From positions 1 to 6,841 of the forward strand of contig CAYZEZ010000254.1 of NCBI GenBank assembly GCA_964477295.1: a stretch of DNA of 6,841 nt, read 5' to 3'. Positions 1 through 5,283 of the stretch are shown piece by piece. Under the pieces are notes generated by a model. The model did no database searches, was not told the origin of the DNA, and saw nothing but the letters and a program-made list of their open reading frames with translations. Origin of the DNA: CAYZEZ01 sp964477295 (lineage in GTDB: Bacteria > Bacteroidota > Bacteroidia > Bacteroidales > SM23-62). Within the stretch, counting starts at the first letter, position 1. Each line of letters begins with the position of its first letter. The translations under genes were made by a program, and so were the position numbers.

Positions 1-25
1 AACCTGCAACCTGTAACCTGCAACT
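1..25. repeat. Heptamer tandem repeat (AACCTGY)n
   Basis: Three full 7-bp units, AACCTGC, AACCTGT and AACCTGC, followed by a partial unit AACT. The array starts at the window edge, so it may extend upstream. It lies just before the sucD promoter. It shares an ACYT core and 7-bp period with arrays at 1060-1076 and 5227-5244. It does not read as coding and has no inverted symmetry. The function is unknown. It is probably a dispersed intergenic microrepeat. Confidence 0.75.
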
Positions 26-40
26 ATTTTCCCTTTTCGT

Positions 41-71
41 TTTGCCTTTTTCCATCTATAAGTTACATTTG
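41..71 (+). promoter_or_regulatory. Consensus Bacteroidota promoter of sucD
   Basis: A TTTG at 41-44 (-33 box) is followed after exactly 19 nt by TACATTTG at 64-71, which fits the TAnnTTTG -7 box of the Bacteroidota primary sigma factor. Transcription would start near 77-79 and leave a leader of about 30 nt before the ATG at 107. The leader has no Shine-Dalgarno sequence, as is usual in this phylum. This is the best promoter in the window and suggests a well-expressed housekeeping gene. The start site itself is inferred. Confidence 0.75.
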
Positions 72-106
72 AGAATCATTTCAAAACTCTTTCAAAATTC
101 TTTCCT

Positions 107-985
107 ATGAGCGTATTAGTCAACAAACATTCCAAAGTAATTGTACAGGGATTTACAGGAACCGAAGGTACCTTTCATTCCACACAGATGATCGATTACG
201 GTACACAGATAGTTGGTGGAGTAACACCTGGTAAAGGCGGACAAACACACCTTGACCGTCCTGTTTTCAACACAGTCAGAGAAGCAGTTAAAGAAACCGG
301 TGCCGATGTCTCGGTGATTTTTGTGCCACCTGCTTTCGGTGCCGATGCCATAATGGAAGCCGGTGATGCAGGTATACGGGTTATTGTGACTATCACAGAA
401 GGTATCCCCACCCAGGATATGGTTGTGGTAAAGCAATTCCTGGATACATGCGGTTGCCGTATGATTGGGCCCAATTGTCCGGGTGTCATTACACCCGAAG
501 AGGCTAAAGTAGGTATTATGCCCGGATTTATCCATAAAAAAGGAACCGTAGGGATTGTTTCCCGATCAGGAACCCTGACCTATGAAGCGGTGGACCAGGT
601 GACCAAACTTGGATTGGGGCAATCCACATGTATTGGGATAGGCGGTGATCCGATTATAGGAACTACAACACTTGACGCGGTTCAGCTACTGATGGCTGAT
701 GATGAAACTGAAGGGATTATTGTAATCGGGGAGATAGGGGGGAGCATGGAATCTGAAGCAGCTTACTGGATCAGGGACAATGGTACAAAACCGGTTGTTG
801 GCTTTATTGCCGGAAAGACAGCCCCCAAAGGAAGACGTATGGGACATGCAGGGGCGATCATCGGTGGCAAAGCAGATACAGCTGCTGCCAAGATGGAGAT
901 CATGAATGAGTGCGGTATATATGTGGTTGAGTCTCCTGCAGATATTGGCTTGACGATGAAGAAGGCCTTGGAAGAATTGAACTGA
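107..985 (+). CDS. sucD: Succinate--CoA ligase (ADP-forming), alpha subunit
   Basis: This is the alpha subunit of succinyl-CoA synthetase, the cytoplasmic TCA-cycle enzyme that interconverts succinyl-CoA and succinate with formation of a nucleoside triphosphate. At 292 aa it has the usual family length. An N-terminal Rossmann CoA-binding domain shows GFTGTEGTFH (residues 15-24) and GGVTPGKGG (37-45). GPNCPG (121-126) holds the conserved Cys124. The ligase domain contains GEIGG (208-212), with Glu209 matching the glutamate that contacts the phosphohistidine. The phosphorylated His247 lies in RMGHAGAII. The ATG at 107 fits the family N-terminus and sits about 30 nt below a consensus promoter. 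The beta-subunit gene sucC is not adjacent within view: the 106 bases upstream hold only a repeat and the promoter. The last codons and the stop are part of a 10-bp tandem array. Confidence 0.97.
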   Translation: MSVLVNKHSKVIVQGFTGTEGTFHSTQMIDYGTQIVGGVTPGKGGQTHLDRPVFNTVREAVKETGADVSVIFVPPAFGADAIMEAGDAGIRVIVTITEGIPTQDMVVVKQFLDTCGCRMIGPNCPGVITPEEAKVGIMPGFIHKKGTVGIVSRSGTLTYEAVDQVTKLGLGQSTCIGIGGDPIIGTTTLDAVQLLMADDETEGIIVIGEIGGSMESEAAYWIRDNGTKPVVGFIAGKTAPKGRRMGHAGAIIGGKADTAAAKMEIMNECGIYVVESPADIGLTMKKALEELN

Positions 986-1033
986 ATTGAACTGAATTGA
1001 GCTAAATTGAACTAAATTGAGCTAAATTGAGCT
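974..1033. repeat. Decamer tandem array (RAATTGARCT)6 across the sucD stop
   Basis: Six head-to-tail 10-bp units begin at 974, 984, 994, 1004, 1014 and 1024. They read gaattgaact twice, then gaattgagct, aaattgaact, and aaattgagct twice. Units differ only by A/G transitions at positions 1 and 8. The first unit lies in the last sucD codons (Glu-Leu-Asn), and the stop TGA (983-985) spans the junction of units 1 and 2. Because the period is not a multiple of three and each unit contains TGA or TAA, the array places stops in all three forward frames. A degenerate seventh unit may follow at 1034. Confidence 0.9.
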
Positions 1034-1059
1034 AAAATTTGAATTTTCCCGTCACACAT

Positions 1060-1076
1060 CACCTGTCACCTGTCAC
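1060..1076. repeat. Heptamer tandem repeat (CACCTGT)n
   Basis: Two perfect CACCTGT units (1060-1066 and 1067-1073) are followed by a partial CAC. The segment lies in the gap between sucD and the oligopeptidase gene. It has the same 7-bp period and ACCTG core as the array at the start of the window. A looser CAC-rich stretch (gtcacaca) just upstream may be a decayed unit. The array is short, so on its own it would be weak. The match to the other arrays gives it weight. Confidence 0.6.
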
Positions 1077-1147
1077 TTTTCTTGAATTTGGAATGCAGGA
1101 ATACTGAGAAATTAATTATGCACTTTTTACCAATAAAACAACAAACC

Positions 1148-3268
1148 ATGAAACGAATCACCCATCCCATTGTTTCACTTGTTTTTTTTTCAATATTGAT
1201 CATGACAAACTATTCATGTACTGAAAAAATACCACCACCACCCGAAACCTTCAGAGGCGATGTGGTGGATACCATCCATGGCATAGCGATACCCGATCCG
1301 TATCGATGGCTGGAAGACCAGGAAAGTAAAGAAACCCGGGACTGGATTGATCTTCAGAATGAATATACCAGGGGTTTCCTTGATCAGATCCCTGAGATTG
1401 AAAAACTTAAGGCCAGGTATACCCAGCTGTTAAAAGTTGATTATGTAGGACTGCCTTCCCAGCATGGGTACAGGTATTTCTTTTCGAAACGCAATGCCGA
1501 CCAGGAGCTTTCTGTCATTTGCATGCGGGAAGGATTGGATGGAGAAGACCAGGTTTTGGTTGATCCCCAGGGCCTTAGTGAAGACCTGACTACTTCGGTC
1601 AATATGATGGGGATATCAAAAGATGGAGATATCATGGCATATGGCATCCGGGAAGGAGGCGAAGATGAGGTTTCGATTAATTTCCTTGATGTAAATACCG
1701 GGGAAGAGCTGCCGGAAACGATGCCCAGGGCAAGATACTTTGGAATAACTTTCCTCCACGACCTGTCAGGATTCTATTATTCGAAATTCACTGAAATAGG
1801 CAGCAGGATATATTTCCACAAAATGGGTACTTCGTTCGACTCAGATGAATTGATATTTGGTGAAGGGTATGATCCTGGCAAGATTATTTTTGTCGGACTT
1901 ACAGAAGATGGCAAGTATTTAATAGTGAATGTTTTATATGGATCTGCGTCGGATAAAACTGAACTCTATGTTAAAAAGGCCCGCTCGAAAAGGGATTTTA
2001 CCACCATCGTGAAGGATGTGAATGCCAGGTTCTCGGTATTGGATGAGAATAACGACCAGGTGTATATTTTATCTAATTACCAGGCCCCTAAATACCGTAT
2101 TTTGCGTGTCTCCATTGATCAATTGCCCTCCCATCCCGATACATGGGAAGAGCTGGTCCCGGAAGGAGAAGGAGTCATCGAGGGATCTTCAGGAATTGCC
2201 GGTGGAAATTTATTGATCTCAACCCTGGAAAATGTAGTCTCAAAAGTCAGGTTCTTTGATCTGGACGGAACCATGTTAAATGAGCTTGCATTACCATCAC
2301 TGGGGACAATTGGCGGGCTTAGCTACCAGCAGGACAACAATATCCTGTTTTATAATTTCAGCTCATTTCATATACCTCCAACCAGCTATATTTATAATAT
2401 TGAGACAGGAGAACAGAAGGAGTGGTCCTCTTTAGATGTTCCTGTCAACCAGGATGATATAGAGGTTAAGCAGGTCTGGTATGAGTCAAAGGACGGAACC
2501 TCTGTACCCATGTTTCTTGTACATAAAAAAGGACTGGAACTGAACGGCAAGAACCCGGTATACATTACCGGCTATGGTGGATTTAATGTGAATGAAACAG
2601 CCGGATTTACTGCTACAGCCGTTATATGGTCGGAGAATGGCGGTGTTTATGCCCTTCCCAATTTAAGAGGAGGTGGAGAATTTGGAGAGGAATGGCATAA
2701 GGCAGGGATGCTGGAAAAGAAACAAAACGTATTTGATGATTTCTATGCAGCAGCTGAGTGGCTGATTGAGAATAACTATACAAACCCGGAAAAGATCGCC
2801 TGCAGGGGAGGTAGTAACGGGGGACTGCTGGTTGGTGCCGCCCTTACGCAGCGCCCCGACCTGTATAAAGCAGTTGTATGCACTTATCCTTTGCTCGACA
2901 TGGTAAGGTACCATCAATTCCTGGTTGCCAGGTTCTGGGTACCCGAATATGGCTCTTCCGATGATCCTGAGCAGTTCAAGTATATCTTAAAATATTCTCC
3001 ATATCACAATGTAAATAAGGGAGATGAGTATCCGGCAACAATGTTTATTTCAGGAGACGGTGATACCCGGGTAGCCCCGTTGCATGCCCGCAAAATGGCT
3101 GCCCTGATGCAGTATTCAAATGGTGCCAATACGCCAATCCTGCTTTATTATGATACTAAGGCCGGACATTCGGGAGGCAGTCCTGTAACAAAAACCATTG
3201 AAGATGCAAGTGCCGCACTTGGATTTATGGTCTGGCAGCTTGATATGGACATAAAGAATTACGAATGA
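1148..3268 (+). CDS. Prolyl oligopeptidase (peptidase S9A), lipoprotein
   Basis: This is a serine peptidase of the prolyl oligopeptidase family, which cleaves short peptides after proline. The preferred ATG at 1148 gives 706 aa, the usual family length. It starts with a Lys/Arg n-region, a hydrophobic core and a Cys at residue 24 (MTNYSC), a relaxed lipobox that suggests a lipid-anchored envelope protein. A proline-rich tether (IPPPPE) follows. The region to about residue 430 should form the beta-propeller, preceded by the family segment DPYRWLED. The C-terminal hydrolase domain has the nucleophile Ser556 in GGSNGG, Asp639 in GDTRV with Arg641 matching the substrate-binding arginine, and His674 in AGHSGG. 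All three lie within a few residues of the porcine positions (554, 641, 680). Upstream in-frame starts at 1082 (TTG) and 1118 (ATG) would bury the signal peptide. No clear promoter is seen. The stop lies beside a REP-like element. Confidence 0.94.
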   Translation: MKRITHPIVSLVFFSILIMTNYSCTEKIPPPPETFRGDVVDTIHGIAIPDPYRWLEDQESKETRDWIDLQNEYTRGFLDQIPEIEKLKARYTQLLKVDYVGLPSQHGYRYFFSKRNADQELSVICMREGLDGEDQVLVDPQGLSEDLTTSVNMMGISKDGDIMAYGIREGGEDEVSINFLDVNTGEELPETMPRARYFGITFLHDLSGFYYSKFTEIGSRIYFHKMGTSFDSDELIFGEGYDPGKIIFVGLTEDGKYLIVNVLYGSASDKTELYVKKARSKRDFTTIVKDVNARFSVLDENNDQVYILSNYQAPKYRILRVSIDQLPSHPDTWEELVPEGEGVIEGSSGIAGGNLLISTLENVVSKVRFFDLDGTMLNELALPSLGTIGGLSYQQDNNILFYNFSSFHIPPTSYIYNIETGEQKEWSSLDVPVNQDDIEVKQVWYESKDGTSVPMFLVHKKGLELNGKNPVYITGYGGFNVNETAGFTATAVIWSENGGVYALPNLRGGGEFGEEWHKAGMLEKKQNVFDDFYAAAEWLIENNYTNPEKIACRGGSNGGLLVGAALTQRPDLYKAVVCTYPLLDMVRYHQFLVARFWVPEYGSSDDPEQFKYILKYSPYHNVNKGDEYPATMFISGDGDTRVAPLHARKMAALMQYSNGANTPILLYYDTKAGHSGGSPVTKTIEDASAALGFMVWQLDMDIKNYE

Positions 3269-3285
3269 CTAGAATGAACTAAAAT

Positions 3286-3350
3286 GTCATTCCGAACTTG
3301 TTTCGGAATCTCTTTAAACTTACAAGATCCTGAAATGAATTCAGGATGAC
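3286..3350. repeat. Paired inverted REP-like hairpins (BIME-like)
   Basis: Two 26-bp arms face each other: 3286-3311 and, as its imperfect reverse complement, 3325-3350. A 13-nt AT-rich spacer separates them. Each arm folds alone. Arm 1 pairs ATTCCGAA (3289-3296) with TTCGGAAT (3302-3309) over a 5-nt loop. Arm 2 pairs ATCCTGAA (3327-3334) with TTCAGGAT (3340-3347), also over 5 nt. The outer GTCAT and ATGAC complete the dyad. The arms agree at 19 of 26 positions when aligned in the same sense, and two of the differences are compensatory pairs in the stem. Similar elements with a GTCATyCyGAA start are widely dispersed in Bacteroidota. They are probably mobilised by a REP-associated (RAYT-type) transposase encoded elsewhere. 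The element may also act as a weak terminator or mRNA 3' stabiliser between the oligopeptidase gene and fabG. It lacks the T-run of an intrinsic terminator. Confidence 0.85.
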
Positions 3351-3381
3351 TAAAACAAATAAACAGATAAACATAATAACT

Positions 3382-4128
3382 ATGAAACTACTTGAGGGAA
3401 AGGTAGCCCTGATCACAGGGGCCAACAGGGGAATTGGACGGGCCATTGCGCTTAAACTGGCAGAAGAAGGAGCACAGATCGCATTTACAGACCTGGCTTG
3501 TGATGATAACTCCAGATCACTGGAGGCAGCCTGCTCAGACCTGGGAGTAAAAGCTAAAATGTATATTTCAGATGCCAGCAAATACGACAAAACCGAAAAG
3601 GTGGTTAAGCAGGTGCATGAAGATTTCGGCAGCATAGATGTGCTGGTAAATAATGCAGGTATTACAAAAGACACTCTGCTGATGCGGATGACAGAAGAAC
3701 AATGGGATGCAGTTATCAACGTTAACCTGAAATCGGTATTTAACTTCACCAAGGCGGTTCAGCCCTTCATGCTGAAGCAAAGATCAGGATCCATCATAAA
3801 TATGAGTTCGGTGGTGGGTGTGGCCGGAAACGCCAGTCAGGCTAATTATTCCGCATCCAAAGCCGGAATTATAGGATTTACCAAATCCATCGCCAAAGAG
3901 ATAGGATCGAGAAACATCAGGTGCAATGCAATTGCACCGGGATTCATCATTACGGAAATGACCGACAAATTGCCCGAAGAGGTCAAGGAAACCTGGATTA
4001 AAACAATTCCATTGAGGAGGGGAGGTACACCTGAAGATGTGGCCAACACCACTCTTTTTCTCGCTTCGGACCTGTCATCCTATGTGAGCGGACAGGTTAT
4101 AAACGTATGCGGTGCAATGCAAACCTGA
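3382..4128 (+). CDS. fabG: 3-oxoacyl-[acyl-carrier-protein] reductase
   Basis: This is a classical short-chain dehydrogenase that reduces 3-oxoacyl-ACP to 3-hydroxyacyl-ACP with NADPH in fatty acid elongation in the cytoplasm. The chosen ATG at 3382 gives 248 aa, the normal FabG length. Motifs in order are TGANRGIG (residues 12-19, cofactor loop), NNAG (90-93), Asn115 in VNLKS, Ser143 in SSVVG, and Tyr156 and Lys160 in YSASK. The Asn-Ser-Tyr-Lys tetrad is complete. PG (186-187) and the C-terminal SGQVINVCGA match FabG well. An in-frame ATG at 3346 lies inside the REP element and would add 12 non-homologous residues, so it was not used. No promoter was found between the oligopeptidase gene and this start. 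The downstream gene lies 59 nt away in the same direction. Other reductases of the family look alike, but the N- and C-terminal signatures favour FabG. Confidence 0.9.
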   Translation: MKLLEGKVALITGANRGIGRAIALKLAEEGAQIAFTDLACDDNSRSLEAACSDLGVKAKMYISDASKYDKTEKVVKQVHEDFGSIDVLVNNAGITKDTLLMRMTEEQWDAVINVNLKSVFNFTKAVQPFMLKQRSGSIINMSSVVGVAGNASQANYSASKAGIIGFTKSIAKEIGSRNIRCNAIAPGFIITEMTDKLPEEVKETWIKTIPLRRGGTPEDVANTTLFLASDLSSYVSGQVINVCGAMQT

Positions 4129-4155
4129 TGGAAGAGTCGGCAGCCAATAGTCAGA

Positions 4156-4201
4156 AAGGGAGGTATTGATGGTCAGCAACATAATTTATGAGGTTGAATA
4201 A
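4156..4201 (+). promoter_or_regulatory. Strong Shine-Dalgarno and 10-codon mini-ORF
   Basis: AAAGGGAGGT (4155-4164) is close to a full anti-Shine-Dalgarno complement, which is unusual in a window where other starts lack one. It lies 4 nt before an ATG at 4169 that opens a short frame, MVSNIIYEVE, ending at TAA 4199-4201. This frame overlaps the first codons of the DUF6340 gene (ATG 4188) in a different frame. The Shine-Dalgarno is too far (about 23 nt) from the 4188 ATG to serve it directly, and an in-frame TAA at 4182-4184 rules out an earlier start for that gene. A translational-coupling leader is possible. Chance is also possible. Confidence 0.35.
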
Positions 4202-5240
4202 ATCAGATGAAAGCATATGCCAGAACAGGTGCTATCTGTTTCTGGCATTGTTCGTTATTGTCATCCTTTTCTCCTCCTCCTGCAGACCCATGAAGGAGAT
4301 CTCAATTGAAGTATTAAAACCTGCAAAAGTTACTTTGCCTGGAAAGATCGAACGTATTGCCTTCGCTAACAGAAGCTCCCAGCCTTATCTTAGCCGGGCA
4401 GTAAAGGATACTTCATTAAGAACTGCCCGGGAACTTTATGTGATAGACACTATCTTTCAGAAGAATCATTACCGGACCTTATTTGAAACACTCAGTAATG
4501 ACCTTGTCTTTAATATTGAAGACAAGTTAGTCCTGATAATAAGACGTTCAGATGCAATACGGTTCCCTGGTCCAATGTCTGCAGGACAATTATCAGGAAT
4601 AATAGACAGCGACTTTACCGATGCGCTGATTTGCCTGGATGGTTATGAACTAAAGGATTCTGCCTTTTATTGGTTTTCCTATCAGACATATTCCTATAAT
4701 GTAATATTCAGGATAACCGGAAAGATTTTGTGGAGGATCTATGATGTCAGTGAGGGAACTGTTCTCGATGATTATACTATTGTCGATACGATGGAATGGC
4801 TGGCAGAAGGGCCCGAAGTTAATATCGCAACCTTTGATCTTCCGGAAGTAACCGATGCATATAGAGAATTTAGCAGGCAGACAGGATCAAAATATGGGCT
4901 CAGGCTAACACCTGATTGGTTTAATGAACAGCGTTATTTCTATTCCGGTTCCTGGGATATGAGATATGCAGCTAAAAAGGTTGGAGAGGATGACTGGGAA
5001 GAAGCGCTTAAGGTCTGGAAAGAGCTAGCCGGATTGAACAGAAAAAGATTATCTGCAAAGGCAGCCTATAACATTGCTCTCTATTATGAGATGGACGACA
5101 GATTGGTGCCTGCCCTGGACTGGGCAAAAAAATCAAAAGAAATTCATGATTTCAAACTCACGATTGAGTATATAAGACTTTTGGAGAAGCGAATTAAAGA
5201 TAAGCTTGCGCTACAGCAACAAATACCTTCTGACTTCTGA
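4188..5240 (+). CDS. DUF6340-type lipoprotein with TPR-like C-terminus
   Basis: This is a 350-aa envelope protein of unknown function. A 15-residue n-region is followed by a hydrophobic segment (16-29) and a lipobox-like SSSC with Cys32, so I infer a lipid-anchored protein exported by Sec. Residues 45-65 (KVTLPGKIERIAFANRS) begin a mixed alpha/beta domain that runs to about 245. After that comes RYFYSGSWDMRYAAKK (249-264), and a helical part with W270-EEALKVWKEL and AAYNIALYYEMDDRL (292-306), resembling TPR helices, ending near 320. From memory this architecture fits the Bacteroidota family DUF6340, but I cannot run a profile search. It lies 59 nt after fabG and is probably on the same transcript. 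The ATG at 4188 is the earliest possible start because of the in-frame TAA at 4182. The last residues (PSDF) and the stop are encoded by a heptamer repeat. Confidence 0.8.
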   Translation: MRLNKSDESICQNRCYLFLALFVIVILFSSSCRPMKEISIEVLKPAKVTLPGKIERIAFANRSSQPYLSRAVKDTSLRTARELYVIDTIFQKNHYRTLFETLSNDLVFNIEDKLVLIIRRSDAIRFPGPMSAGQLSGIIDSDFTDALICLDGYELKDSAFYWFSYQTYSYNVIFRITGKILWRIYDVSEGTVLDDYTIVDTMEWLAEGPEVNIATFDLPEVTDAYREFSRQTGSKYGLRLTPDWFNEQRYFYSGSWDMRYAAKKVGEDDWEEALKVWKELAGLNRKRLSAKAAYNIALYYEMDDRLVPALDWAKKSKEIHDFKLTIEYIRLLEKRIKDKLALQQQIPSDF

Positions 5241-5244
5241 CTTC
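5227..5244. repeat. Heptamer tandem repeat (CTTCTGA)n at the DUF6340 stop
   Basis: CTTCTGA at 5227-5233 and 5234-5240, followed by a partial CTTC. Read in rotated phase the unit is GACTTCT, whose ACTT core aligns with the ACCT core of the arrays at 1-25 and 1060-1076. The array encodes the final Ser-Asp-Phe and supplies the stop TGA (5238-5240) of the preceding gene. It also lies where the -33 element of the next promoter would be expected. Confidence 0.65.
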
Positions 5245-5256
5245 AGTATTCTTTAT

Positions 5257-5264
5257 TATATTTG
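5257..5264 (+). promoter_or_regulatory. Probable -7 box of the M48 protease gene
   Basis: TATATTTG is an exact TAnnTTTG match. Transcription would start near 5271, giving a very short A/T-rich leader of about 12 nt before the ATG at 5284. No TTTG or TTG is found at the expected -33 spacing, where the heptamer array lies, so the promoter is only half supported. It implies that the protease can be expressed apart from the DUF6340 gene, 43 nt upstream. Confidence 0.55.
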
Positions 5265-5283
5265 CAGACTTAAAAATCTTAAA

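Noticed and set aside
1034..1047. AAAATT-TG-AATTTT as an intrinsic terminator of sucD
   Set aside because: Six A-T pairs over a 2-nt loop are too weak, there is no GC stem, and CCCG follows instead of a T-run.
1083..1090. TGAATTTG as a -7 promoter box for the oligopeptidase gene
   Set aside because: One mismatch to TAnnTTTG and no TTTG at the -33 spacing. TAAAATTTG at 1033-1041 also has the wrong internal spacing. In an AT-rich gap such partial matches are expected.
2022..2216. Small plus-strand frame inside the oligopeptidase gene
   Set aside because: It is an out-of-frame shadow of a continuous, motif-complete gene with no initiation signal of its own.
3346..3381. N-terminal extension of FabG from the in-frame ATG at 3346
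   Set aside because: This ATG is the end of the REP arm. The 12 added residues do not resemble any FabG N-terminus, while 3382 gives the normal length and start.
3279..3752. Minus-strand 157-aa open frame across the REP element and fabG
   Set aside because: It lies antisense to well-supported fabG, its C-terminal part is translated REP sequence, and no family signature is visible.
4129..4139. TGGAAGAGTCG shared between the fabG 3' side and the tRNA spacer (6685-6695)
   Set aside because: Several 11-bp matches are expected by chance in a window of this size. Similarity does not extend beyond the 11 bases and no second end is seen near fabG.
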